Shown: in pieces, positions 49,301 to 58,417 of the stretch
Position numbering within the stretch: position 1 is the stretch's first letter
How the letters are laid out: every line of letters starts with the position of its first letter
Source of the DNA: Kryptolebias marmoratus
Taxonomy: Eukaryota > Chordata > Actinopteri > Cyprinodontiformes > Rivulidae
Direction of reading: 5' to 3'
DNA: 64,000 nt
Assembly (NCBI RefSeq): GCF_001649575.2
Contig: NC_051451.1
Coordinates: 25,280,325-25,344,324 of the forward strand
The notes under the pieces: model-generated
The model's input: only the letters and a program-made list of their open reading frames with translations
Databases searched by the model: none
What the model was told of the DNA's origin: nothing
Made by a program: the position numbers and the translations under genes

Positions 49301-52300
49301 CCTGTGCTTCATAAACCTATTAAACCTAAAGTGTTACAAAGAAAATCTCAGGAACAGACAAAAGAGAATTGTGGCAAAAGAATATATCAGTTTTAGAAAA
49401 AAGGATCTGTTTTGTACGAAAAAGGAAATGTCTGATTTTGAGGATTTTTCTGCTTTGGCGGCGGAAGCAGCATCACTGCGACTAAAGACGAGCTTCAATT
49501 ATTTATTCCTAATCTGGTCTCATGAGAGAAATGCTCGTTTTTTTTGTTTTTTTCTTCCTTTAAGCCACTCAGCGAGCAGCTGAAACCCACATTCGAAACC
49601 TCAGACAAAAACAGTTTTGAAAGAGAAGTAAACATATGAATAAATCACCTGAATTAATAATGGATGGTTTGGGAGCGGGGGAGGGGTGCTCTGACAAACA
49701 TCTTTTTGTTGTTTTAGTGTCTAACTGCTGATATGAAGCTCTTTCTGCGGGCCCGGATGAACAATCGGAAGAAGAAGTGTCCCACGTCAAACATCATTAA
49801 CAGAAAGAAAAACGCACAACGAGTTCTGTCGTCATCCGAAGCTGTACCGAAGTTAAAAAGGACTTCACGATCCTCACTCTTCCAACACATCCGGTTTCTT
49901 AAAGCCACGTGTTTCTGCCGCTCCTCCGTGGACGGCGGTGGATCTGAACTGATGACTGTCGTGCATAATTTAAGAAAAAGCTGAATAATTCATATAACAC
50001 TGCACTCACTGGCAGTAATTAAACATCCACCCAGTGTAATTTTCAGGAATATAATAAATGACAGCATATGTGCCTGACAGAGACGGCCGTAGCGGAAGCG
50101 CCTCTCATCCCCTGAACTACGAGACTAAAGATTCGGGCTTCAGACGAATCGAAACAAGAAGTGGCCCAACACTGACCACAAACTTACCAATTTCCTGTCT
50201 TGTGCTGCAAACCCCAGCTCCATACTTCTGTAAGTGATCCGCCACGGTTTTCAGGAAATCGGGGTTGTTCTCAGCGAAGCCGAGGTAATTGTAGGAGCCC
50301 ATGTTGATGACATCATGGATTGTCCTCCCAGTAAACCTGCAAGGACAGCAGCCGTGTTTACATGTTGAATCTCTTTATGCGTCTGTGTTTTCTTCTGTGC
50401 ACACAGGAACCAGCTCCCCTCGACCCTGCACGGAAAAGTGGGTCAAAGAAAATTAACTTCCTTATATGAAGTACAAACAAACAACATTCGATTAAATACA
50501 CTATTTGCTTTTAGAAACCCACTGGAATCAAAACATAATACAGCCTGCTATGAACCAGGTACATACTGGGTACATACTGGGTACATACTGGGTACTTGCA
50601 TAGTATATATACTGGGTACATACTGGGTACTTGCAAGGTACATACTGGGTAAATACTGGGTACATACTAGGTACTTGCATAGTATATATACTGGGTACAT
50701 ACCAGGTATTTACAAGGTACCTACCAGGTACATACTGTGTACTTACAAGGTACATACCGGGTATTTTCAAAGTCCTACCTGGTACATAAAAGGTAAGTAC
50801 CTAATATTTACAAGGTACGTACTGGGTACTTACAAAATATGTAACAGGTTCCAGGTACATACGAAGTAATTACATGGGATGTACCTGGTACATACTTTAA
50901 TTCCCATGTACCCAGTACATAATGGGTACTTACAAGGTACGCATCATGTACATGAGGACTGCTTACATGGTATGTACCTGGGATGTACCCAGTATGTACC
51001 AGTTATGTACAAGGTACTTACATGCAGGATATGTATGGGGTACTTACAAGATACCTATCAGGTAGTTACTCTGTACATATTGGGTACTTACAAGTTATGT
51101 CTTGGATACATACTGGGTACATTTTGGGTACTTTCCAAGTACGTACCAGGTACTTACAATGGACATAACAGTTAAGTACTAGGTCCTTACTTGGTCCAGT
51201 TCTTACGGTAGATTGTTTTACCTGGTAATTAAATATATAAAATAAAAATAATATTAATTTACTGGACTGTTTTCCCTCAGTAAGACAATATTAAATAAAC
51301 CTCACTGGAAGTCACAGCTGTGACCATAATCTCAGTTTAAAAGTACTTCTCTAAAAAACTTCTACATTTCTTCAGCTGACCTACTTTCCCCCCACAGCTT
51401 CTGAGAACCTGCACACCATTTTACCAATTCACCACACTTCACCGAGAAAGTCGAGAGGACTTCCCCATAATATCTGCTTCCCCCAGCCACATTAAACCTC
51501 TTTAAACATGTAATCCACAGTTACCTCTTCTACCGACTCACAATATCATTTTCCTTCCCCGTGGCTGTCTGCTCATTTTCTTTTTCATATTATATTCTCT
51601 GACCCTGCTGTGCAGCCATGAGGAATATCAATTGCGGTTCAGAAATTCATAAACACATTTTTGTATATGGCACATTTGCCAATGAAAAACACCCGTCCTA
51701 CTGCTACTCCCATAACCTCACAGAGGAGGACATATTTTAAGCTAAACCAACAAACTTTATTGTCTTTTACTTTTCAGCCCAATAAGATGAATGAGTTCAA
51801 AAACACTAAGTTAGAGACTTGTGCATACTTTGAGTATTAAACAGACATTACATCCAACAGGCTGCTGGTGACATGCTACTAAAAATATGCAATAAAATAC
51901 AGCGTGGGCTCGACAAGACTCCAAGAGATGCTGTGTGAAGGCTGGAGCCGTAATGAAGAGACTTATTTTAGGTTAAGTCTAACAAAGTTCCAAAAACCAA
52001 TGCTAGGTTTGCTAACAAGTCGTCTTTTTTTGAAAATGTTCCAACCAAGATCTGTAGACAAGTCGATGCCTGTCACACCCAACAGGGTATTCAAGAGTAC
52101 ACACTACGTTAACGTGTCGCACATTTATTGTGTTATCAGCTTGTGAACATGTCTGTCCGAGTGGGTGAGGTCAGAGCACCTGAATGTCCAGTTGTAGTCG
52201 TCAGACACCCGTTCCATCAGGTCGAAGACGGGTCCCGGCAGGCTGCATATGGGGCGGTTCCAGTTGTCCCGTACTCGCATGTACAGGTTTCGAGTGTAAA

Positions 52301-55300
52301 AATTTTCAAAATCTTGATAAAGTGGAGTGAAATCCTGAGGAGGAGAGTAAAAAGATTGTCATCGGATACGCCACAATAAGCCAGAAGCAGGTTAAAATTC
52401 TTCAATGTTTACCTCTTAGTACCCTTGAATCGCATCTCTTTCCTTTCATTTCTTAATATAAGTAATTGTTGTACAACACAAGGAGCAGAATATGCAGTTA
52501 TTTTTTCAAAAGAAGGCCTTCTTGCAACTGCCTACAGGGACTTTATAAAAATAACAACAAACCAGGGTTTTTTTATGCTTATAGTACTTTCCAATCTGAC
52601 TTTAACTGAAGAGACCACACTGAAAAATCTGAACCAAAATAACAAAGAAAGAGCTTGAATCCTCGGAGATTTAATTAGGTCTTCAGCACATATTCTCTTT
52701 GGTGTTCCATCTCCCCATGGCAACGTTATACAGAAGTGTGCAGAAATGTAAGGGAACAAAAAGAAAGGAGGGAGAGCTCGGAGAAATGGTTAAATAAGTG
52801 GATGAAAACAACATGCGTCAATGCGGTGTGGATGTTACGGTGTGGAGCATGCCCACCTTCTGGTCCTCTCTTTCCTGGGCGATGTTGCACTTCTCGATGC
52901 GCACAGCTCGGAGGAAGTCCCTGAAGTAACCGAACAGGGTGACGATGCCGTAGCCTACGTACGTCATGACGGCCACATACATGGGCGGCTGTTCGAAGGT
53001 CTCGTGCCTGGAGTGCTGGCTGGAGCCGACACCAACCCGTGGGCCATTTTTCTGCTCAATAACAGACCAACATAAGATGTCTTTCATCGCCGACAAGAAC
53101 ACAACAGAATGAAATAATGTTTACGCAAAAGAGTCGACATTTCACAAAGGGTTTGGTTAATAACATGTATTATTTACCACCAAAGTACGAAAACTGAATG
53201 AAAGTCCACTGAGATGTTACAGTAATGTATACGTCAGCAGTTAGGGTTGCAAAGTTCCTTGATTTTTTAAATTAATTACCAGGAGTTTATGGGAATAAAC
53301 ATGAAATTTAAAGTATAGAAAGTTTACCCTTTACAGGGATTTAAATATATGTATATTTTAGCACAATATTGCCTAAAACAACTGGATTTTATTGTTGTAA
53401 GTTACAATAAAAGGTACCACACCCTTAAAATGATAACCTGTCAGCTGGACATGTAGGGACAAATAGAATCATATAAAATGTTTTCTTCAGAGTTGTAGTT
53501 TTGGGAATGAAGTTTGACATTTTCTGTACATAATTTGGACATTTCTGTTTATTTTTAACGTGGATACAATGACAAAAACATGAAACAAAAATGATGACAT
53601 GAATATTTTTGTTCAGAGTTAAGCACATAAATTTGAAAAAGAACAACTAAAACAAACTAAAAAAGGAAAGCGTAGAAATGTCCAAAATCCAATGTTGTGT
53701 GGTTGGGAACCATTGGTGCCGTCGGTGACGCCATCATACAGGAATTAGAGCATTAAATTTGTTACTTTTATAAACTTTGGGTCAAACTCAATATGTGCCT
53801 GTGACAAAACAAAATGTTTATGTTTTTGTTTGGATATGACAGTTTGTTTAAAGTTTCCAGTTTGGTATACTTCCAAAATTTCTCAGCCTAACTTCCCTTA
53901 GAAAGTTTCTAGAATAAATCTGCGGACCTGAAATGCAAAAATAAGGAACACAGCAAACATTTTGTGTAAAAAAGCCTGAATTTCATAGTTTCCTTTTAAC
54001 TTACATCATCACCGTTCAAGAAACAAACCTTGCTCAATAATTTACAGTAATTCTCTGTTCTATTCAGGAAGACTTTCAGAATACTTTGATTTACCAGGGA
54101 GTCTTTTCTTTTAAGCAGCTTTTTAATTAACTTGTGACGGAGGTGAAAACTGAGACGTATGTTATTTTATCTTCTCTTAGATGTACCATCAGATGTTTGT
54201 AACCAGAGAAGCTGCACCCTTTTTGTCCATAAAAAGGAATGCAGATGAATGACGAGTTGGCTTCACTCGGAGACATGGGGGTTGATTCTTTCTTTGATAG
54301 AGTCTATTGTTTGTTCCAAAGCCAGTTTTTCAGCATCAGCTGAGGTCTGTGTTTTTATTACGCTGAAATTTTCAACATTTTGAAACGCTGAGTTGTAGCC
54401 GTGGCAATCCGTCTTGGTTTTGGACTGTCAGTGTTTCAAAATTTCGACTGAAAATCTAAATACCTGCACACTTAAAAACAAATTATACAGGGAAACTCAA
54501 AAATAATCTCTTTCTGTCAAGGCGACATAACAGTAATGTGGAGCAGTTTGACCAAAGGTTAGTTCACTTTGGCATTCGGACCTGAAAAGTTAATGTTTTT
54601 TAGTATTGCTCACTGTCTTAATGTTACAGCTAAAATAAAATAAAATTTATTTCCTTTATTGCAGTTTATGAGCTACAGCAGCTATAAAGTTACAGACCCT
54701 GTACGAATATTTTAAAAATATTCGTACAGATTTTTATGTATCATATCCCTATACAAATAAGGTTTTTGGTAAGAGAAACTATTTTTTTTTTATTATTAAT
54801 TTGGTGTTTGATAAGCATGACGTAGCAGCCTTTTTTTTTTTTTGCTTGCCCACGTTTATTAGAAATCAAAATAACACCTGAGTCGTCTTTACCGGATTTT
54901 CTACACGTCTCACTTTATCTTTACACCATTAAATTGAAAATTGTTTGGAAATTGCAAATAATAGGTATAAAATGAATATATAAATAAATAAAGCAAAACA
55001 CAATGTTTTGAAAACTCTTTACACAAACTAAAAATGTTCTTCTTCTACATTTTCACTAGTAGCATCGCATGGGTCTCTCTGTTTTGATTATCATAGTGTG
55101 GATGGGCCACAATATTTGGTAACATAATGATATAAATGCTCAATAAAGCAAACACTTTTAACTGTTTTTTTAGATATACTTATTTTATTTTATTTGTTAT
55201 GTCATCTTAAGACAAAGCCATGCTAAATTTATGTGCTATGCATAATGACATTATTTACTTATTCATGCTGACTGTTTGCTTTTTTTCTAAAAACAAACAA

Positions 55301-57281
55301 ACAAACATTTAAAAACAACAGTTCAGATTTTTTGAAGAGGCTCTGTGTAAAGGTAAATAACAAATAATATCTTAGAGGTTACAGTTAGCTCTTTGAATTG
55401 CCTCAGATTGGAGAAAAAACTGTTTAATTTTAACCGAACTAGCTAGCTAGCTAACGGTTAGCATTATTTGAAGAGCAGATAGCAGTAGCTAGCTAGCTTT
55501 AGCACTTCTGATGCAGCCTAGGGCACTCCCGACAGGAATATTATGATATTTCTGCTGAAATAACCATGTAATGGGGCACCAACGCTAATGTAAAGGTTTA
55601 TTAAAATAGTATTTGTGTAAATCAGGACAAATGTTTTTGGTTAGGGCTATGAGAAATCTGCTTTTGTATTTGCACTGCTCGAACTAGCTGCTAGCTTGTT
55701 AATCCGATAAAAATTAAACTGTTTCTCTGAACTGAAGCTGTACAAAGAGCTACATTAAATGTTTATATATACACAGAACCACCCTTCATATCTGAGCTAT
55801 CACTTTAATTAAATATATTTGAATTTATGTAAAAAGAAATGTGCAAAAAATGTGAGCATTACCCAACATTTTGCAAATGAAAATTTATGGGAACCCTATT
55901 AAAAATGGATGGACATTAATGGAAAATGGTGAAGTCTTTTTGTTTATCTAAATATTAATAGCTTTCTAAATTGGACAACTGGCCTTTTGCTTTTCGTTGT
56001 GGTGTTAGAAATGTTGGGAGTGGTTTCAGATAGTTCCTTTAAATAAGAGAAGTAAAGTGTCAAAACCGTTTTTTCCTGTTACACCAAATTGCCAAAGCAA
56101 AATCGTCCCTGCACACCTTTGATTCTTTTACCTAATTTTAAACTTTTAACTGGTTTGGCAACTAGTTCTTTAACCAAACTGCTCAATATAACCCAAAAAA
56201 TGGCACTGAGTTTATCCAAACGGAGGCACGGGAGCGGCGGGTCCCAAAGTTTATCGTTTCCGACCCACGAATTAACAAATATAATCTGTTTAGGTAAACA
56301 AAAATTTGCTTAACGACAACGCAACTTGTGGTTATACAAACCACACGGCTAAATAAGCACGGCAGGAAAGAAAACTACAAGAACTGTGAAAGCTGCCACG
56401 AGTGGCTTAATGTCGTCACCGTGGCAACCGCACAACTGCCGACGAATTCGACGGAGGGCAGGCAGAAAGGCGGCCTGAAAAATATGACTCAACTTGTCGC
56501 TTATGGCCTGTTACCAGTTTAAGTACGAAAACTTTACTAATAACCTCATTAACGAGGGGCATAATGACAATACCAAACAACTTTAACGTTCCCATACTAC
56601 TTGTATTCATTTGTGGTTAATTTCTTACATTTAATTTGACCCTCACTTGCTCTGTTTTGGTTTCACCCTGGTGGACTGTCAGAAATAAAATGACACTATG
56701 TTTTTGCTAAATTTAGATAAATATTTACTCTCAAAATAAGCGTTCAAAGCTCAAGCTGACAGACTGAAGTTGCCCATTAATGTGCAGTCATTGTGTTCAG
56801 TGTCAACAATGGCTTTAGGAGAAAACAGGAGTTTATTGTGAAGAAAACAAACGCACTTTGTTAACCTCTGACACATTGCCTGAAGGCATGGAAACAGTAC
56901 TGAGAGAAGGGTGGGGTCTCATCTCATTCCGTGCACGGCTATAACAAGTAGCTTTAAATCGACATGAAGGATTTTATTTATTATTTATTTGCTTTTTTGT
57001 TTAAACATGACTGCACACGAACGGGGGATATATCCGGTGAAGACATAAAGTTGGCTCACGTCACGAAAGTCCTCTTAGGTAAAACCTGAGCACACGTGAT
57101 GAAAAGCCGCACCTTTCTGGTGAAAAGACAGTGAGGAAAACGTGAAATAATGTTAAAAGCTAACGGGTAGGAGACGGAGACGAACCTCTCTGCCGCCGTG
57201 ACAGCCGTTCCTCCCGGAATCGTCGCGTTTCAGTCCGTTCAGATGCACTCTTACGGTTCCGGGAGCTGTTATTATTGCCAT
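36167..57281 (-). CDS. sptlc3: Serine palmitoyltransferase large subunit 3, complete coding span (twelve exons, 538 aa)
   Basis: SPTLC3 pairs with SPTLC1 in the ER membrane. The complex condenses L-serine with an acyl-CoA to a 3-keto long-chain base, the first step of sphingolipid synthesis, using pyridoxal phosphate. Minus-strand exons: 57281-57186, 53051-52857, 52334-52180, 50336-50188, 47741-47617, 46113-46020, 43770-43665, 42577-42358, 39558-39432, 37589-37454, 36450-36321, 36250-36167. Phases agree throughout, giving 539 codons (human about 552 aa). One membrane segment is at about 56-76. The cofactor site has [10 protein letters not shown] (Asp332, His335) and [13 protein letters not shown] with the Schiff-base lysine at 367. 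The fold is an alpha-oxoamine synthase (aminotransferase class I/II). SPTLC2 is the close paralogue; the neighbourhood with ism1 and tasp1 decides for sptlc3. Confidence 0.94.
36299..36318. repeat. (GT)n microsatellite at a splice donor
   Basis: Ten GT units. In the gene's direction it is an (AC)n tract that begins at the third base of sptlc3 intron 11. Confidence 0.95.
36321..36450 (-). CDS. sptlc3: sptlc3 exon 11
   Basis: Acceptor GTCTCTAACCAG precedes 36450 and donor GTAC follows 36321. It reads [20 protein letters not shown] then [20 protein letters not shown] and LDQ. The donor runs straight into an (AC)n tract. Confidence 0.96.
36672..36958 (+). mobile_element. tRNA-derived SINE with GGATGGATGG tail
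   Basis: The head GTGGAGCAGTGGTTAGAGGT and box B-like AGGTTCGTGTCCCGG are followed by a body ending in TGATGGACCTGTGACCTGTC, CAGGGTGTCCCC and a GGATGGATGG tail, a common fish SINE/LINE tail. It lies in sptlc3 intron 10. Confidence 0.7.
37454..37589 (-). CDS. sptlc3: sptlc3 exon 10
   Basis: Acceptor GGATCGGCAG precedes 37589 and donor GTAAGT follows 37454. It reads [20 protein letters not shown] then [20 protein letters not shown] and PGKV. The acceptor lacks a long pyrimidine tract, but the phase and protein match are clear. Confidence 0.94.
37705..37885 (-). repeat. Same dispersed family, copy 4
   Basis: GACTCTCAGCTACCACCACA, TGACGGCCATCTTGAATCAG and GAGATATTTTGCTAACAGAG are the reverse complement of the family. 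In sptlc3 intron 9. Confidence 0.6.
39225..39415 (-). repeat. Same dispersed family, copy 5
   Basis: GACTCTCAGCTACTACCACA and ATTTTGCTAACAGACAGACA; the AGACAGACAAACAAAC tail marks the element's end. In sptlc3 intron 9, downstream of exon 9. Confidence 0.65.
39432..39558 (-). CDS. sptlc3: sptlc3 exon 9
   Basis: Acceptor GTCGTTGCAG precedes 39558 and donor GTAGGA follows 39432. It reads [20 protein letters not shown] then [20 protein letters not shown], matching vertebrate orthologues. The exon ends in a split glycine codon. Confidence 0.96.
40170..40400 (+). repeat. GCTA-rich degenerate repeat, short copy
   Basis: TTTTAGCCAGCATTTTGTTA and TTAGCCTTTTTGCTG units plus the lead region resemble 17085-17640. 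Located in sptlc3 intron 8. Confidence 0.5.
41451..42065 (+). mobile_element. Tc1-like element relic
   Basis: Inverted GTGCACAAGTTT (41451-41462) and AAACTTGTGCAC (42054-42065) bound a region with the Tc1 transposase block HGGGSIMLW at about 41769-41795. The coding part is heavily deleted and not translatable. It lies in sptlc3 intron 8. Confidence 0.72.
42358..42577 (-). CDS. sptlc3: sptlc3 exon 8 (PLP-binding core)
   Basis: Acceptor TGTGTGTTCAG precedes 42577 and donor GTTGGA follows 42358. It carries [20 protein letters not shown], with the aspartate that contacts the cofactor ring nitrogen and a histidine near it, and [20 protein letters not shown], with the Schiff-base lysine (residue 367 of the model). 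All key catalytic residues are present, so the enzyme looks active. Confidence 0.97.
43172..43192. repeat. (AC)n microsatellite
   Basis: Pure AC tract in sptlc3 intron 7. Confidence 0.95.
43375..43525 (-). repeat. Same dispersed family, copy 6
   Basis: ATTAGCTCAGTAGCTGTAAA and GCGGCCATCTTGAATTGGG. In sptlc3 intron 7. Confidence 0.55.
43665..43770 (-). CDS. sptlc3: sptlc3 exon 7
   Basis: Acceptor GTGTTTGACGCAG precedes 43770 and donor GTCAGC follows 43665. It reads [20 protein letters not shown] then [14 protein letters not shown]. It ends after two bases of a serine codon. Confidence 0.94.
45085..45295. mobile_element. Palindromic MITE, copy 1
   Basis: The two halves are near-perfect reverse complements (ATCCTGCATGTTTTACTTG against ACATGCAGGAT; CTGCTCCAACACACCTGATT against AATCAGGTGTGTTGGAGCAG). 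The ends GGCCAATCCTGGTCCTCAGG and CCAGGATTGGAGACCCCTG fit a widespread fish hAT-like MITE. Confidence 0.75.
45300..45450 (+). repeat. Same dispersed family, copy 7 (partial)
   Basis: GATATTGAGCTAAAGTTTAG and GTGGTAGTAGCTGAGAGACA, lying between two palindromic MITEs in sptlc3 intron 6. Confidence 0.6.
45467..45670. mobile_element. Palindromic MITE, copy 2
   Basis: Same element as 45085-45295, only about 170 bp further on. It starts CAGGGGTGGCCAATCCTGGT and ends GGCCCAAAGAGGACCCCTG. It lies in sptlc3 intron 6. Confidence 0.75.
46020..46113 (-). CDS. sptlc3: sptlc3 exon 6
   Basis: Acceptor GCTGATTTTCAG precedes 46113 and donor GTAAG follows 46020. It reads [20 protein letters not shown] then [11 protein letters not shown], nearly identical to vertebrate orthologues. 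It ends after the first base of an asparagine codon. Confidence 0.96.
46275..46303. repeat. (TA)n microsatellite
   Basis: About fourteen TA units in sptlc3 intron 5, 160 bp upstream of exon 6 in the gene's direction. Confidence 0.95.
46841..46864. repeat. (CCG)n trinucleotide repeat
   Basis: About eight CCG units in sptlc3 intron 5. Confidence 0.9.
47537..47607. repeat. 15-bp minisatellite (CGGCGTGTGAGGAAG x4.7)
   Basis: Four perfect units and one partial unit in tandem, ending nine bases from the sptlc3 exon 5 donor. Located in intron 5. Confidence 0.95.
47617..47741 (-). CDS. sptlc3: sptlc3 exon 5
   Basis: Acceptor TATGTTGAAG precedes 47741 and donor GTGGGC follows 47617. It reads [20 protein letters not shown] then [20 protein letters not shown]. 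The acceptor has a weak pyrimidine tract. A 15-bp tandem repeat starts only nine bases into the following intron. Confidence 0.94.
48255..48570 (+). repeat. Same dispersed family, copy 8
   Basis: CAAAATATCTCACAAACCAC, ACAAGATGGCCACCACAGC and a partly duplicated CAAGATGGCCGCAACA block. In sptlc3 intron 4. Confidence 0.65.
48571..50187. other. sptlc3 intron 4, right part, no further gene
   Basis: AT-rich unique-looking sequence; nothing recognised. Confidence 0.5.
50188..50336 (-). CDS. sptlc3: sptlc3 exon 4
   Basis: Acceptor GCTGTCCTTGCAG precedes 50336 and donor GTAAG follows 50188. It reads [20 protein letters not shown] then [15 protein letters not shown] and [14 protein letters not shown]. 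The [10 protein letters not shown] block begins the catalytic domain of alpha-oxoamine synthases. Confidence 0.96.
50555..51190. repeat. Minisatellite of GGTACATACTG-type units
   Basis: More than forty imperfect 10-11-bp units (GGTACATACTG, GGTACTTACAA, GGTACATACCA) cover about 630 bp of sptlc3 intron 3. The unit length keeps frames open on both strands, giving Tyr/Gly/Thr-rich pseudo-proteins that are not genes. Confidence 0.9.
52180..52334 (-). CDS. sptlc3: sptlc3 exon 3
   Basis: Acceptor CTCCTCCTCAG precedes 52334 and donor GTGCTC follows 52180. The reading [40 protein letters not shown] and SDDYNWTF is highly conserved. The [15 protein letters not shown] wording resembles SPTLC3 more than SPTLC2. 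Confidence 0.96.
52857..53051 (-). CDS. sptlc3: sptlc3 exon 2 (membrane segment)
   Basis: Acceptor TTATTGAGCAG precedes 53051 and donor GTGGGC follows 52857; 65 codons in phase 0. It reads [20 protein letters not shown] then [14 protein letters not shown] and ends AQEREDQK. The hydrophobic stretch is the single N-terminal ER membrane helix of the large subunit. Confidence 0.94.
53052..54734. other. sptlc3 intron 1, left part, no gene seen
   Basis: AT-rich DNA without coding signal or recognised mobile element. Confidence 0.5.
54735..55090 (+). repeat. Left arm of a ~360-bp inverted repeat pair
   Basis: Aligns by eye along its length to the reverse complement of 57785-58130. The best match is GAGTCGTCTTTACCGGATTT and the following TCTACACGTCTCACTTTATC. 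Probably one copy of an unnamed dispersed repeat. It lies in sptlc3 intron 1. Confidence 0.8.
55091..57185. other. sptlc3 intron 1 between inverted repeat arms, no gene seen
   Basis: AT-rich; contains CTAG-rich runs at about 55438-55500 (GCTAGCTAGCTAAC). No exon recognised. Confidence 0.5.
57186..57281 (-). CDS. sptlc3: sptlc3 exon 1 (candidate start exon)
   Basis: ATG at 57281-57279 in context GGAAAATGG opens 32 codons ([20 protein letters not shown] then [12 protein letters not shown]), followed by donor GTTCGT. Phase 0 matches exon 2, and the length and polar composition suit the divergent SPTLC3 N-terminus. N-termini of this family are poorly conserved, so homology is weak. The exon rests on phase, donor, start context and position. 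Confidence 0.6.
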
Positions 57282-57784
57282 TTTCCTGACAGCCCGGGAG
57301 CGACTGTCTCTTCTGCTCAACAGTTGGTTGTAAAAAAAAACAAAAAAAACAAAACTTCCAAAGGTGACTTCCTCATTCAGTTGTTTCGGTTCTGCCTTCT
57401 TTTTTTTCTAATGCTGCGGAGGTTTCGCAGAAAAAGTTACTCCTCTCTTATCTCAACATAAACAAAAATAAAACTTGTGCTTATGATTAAAACTGTATGA
57501 TTAATGTTTTATTTTTTCGTTTCTCCTCTATCATGTTCATGCCTGTAGCCAGAATTTTAAGTACTTTTTTAAATACATATTTTGTAGAAATTTGTAGAAA
57601 TCTTTTCAGCCTGGGGTTTGGGGCCTTTGGTACCCAATAGGGTCCAGGGGCAACTCCCTGATGGGGGTTCCAGGGGGCCAAAGCCTCCCTGAGCGAAGCC
57701 CCCCTGGATTCCCCCCCTGAAGCTCCTACATTTTAAGGGTTTAAAAAGTTAAAAACAGTAATTCTGATGCATCCAGTCTCTGCT

Positions 57785-58130
57785 AACATAAACACTGATA
57801 GACCCTTGCCATGCCACTGGTGAAAATGTAGAGAAATAATAATAATAAAATAATAATTTTAGCTTATGTAGTTTTCAAAATATTGCAACTATTTATTTAT
57901 ATACTTATTTTATACCTATCGTTTGCAATTTCCTCAGCAGACAATCACAGTTTAATGGTATCAGGATAAAGTGAGACATGTAGAAAATCCGGTAAAGACG
58001 ACTCCAGTGTTTTTTGGTTTCTAGTAGCAGTTTTTTACAAGTGCAAAAAAGGCTGCTTCGTCATCGCTTCTCAAACACCAAAATAATCATAAAAAATCTT
58101 AGTTTCTCTTACTAAAAGCTTTATTTATAT
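57785..58130 (-). repeat. Right arm of the inverted repeat pair
   Basis: Reverse complement of 54735-55090 with small indels. A C-rich stretch at 57600-57720 (GGGGTTCCAGGGGGCC, GAAGCCCCCCTGG) adjoins it and may belong to the same element. The two arms enclose sptlc3 exon 1. Confidence 0.8.
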
Positions 58131-58219
58131 GTGGATTTGGTGCATGTGTGATAAAAAAGTCCTGTTTTTAAAAAAAATTGTGCTTAAACTTTATAGGTGC
58201 AATGGACTCTTTAAAGTAG

Positions 58220-58417
58220 TAGTCTCGAGGGCCACTATCCTGCATATTTCACTTGTTTCTCTGCTCCAACAAACCTGATTTGAATCAATGGGTGATTAAC
58301 AGGCTTCTGCAGAACATGAAGAGGTGATTTACCCACTGAATCAGGTGTGTTCGAGCAGGGAAACAAGTAACATGCAGGATAGTGGCCCAAAGAGGACCAG
58401 AATTGGAGACCCTTGCT
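58220..58417. mobile_element. Palindromic MITE, copy 3
   Basis: Same family as 45085-45295: CTCGAGGGCCACTATCCTGC at the left and GGACCAGAATTGGAGACCC at the right around the CTCCAACAAACCTGATT palindrome. The left end is shortened. Confidence 0.72.

Noticed and set aside
50438..51175. Two Tyr/Gly-rich protein frames
   Set aside because: They are translations of the minisatellite, open on both strands because of unit composition.
36167..57281. Assignment as sptlc2
   Set aside because: The proteins are close paralogues, but the [15 protein letters not shown] wording and the ism1-tasp1 neighbourhood fit sptlc3.
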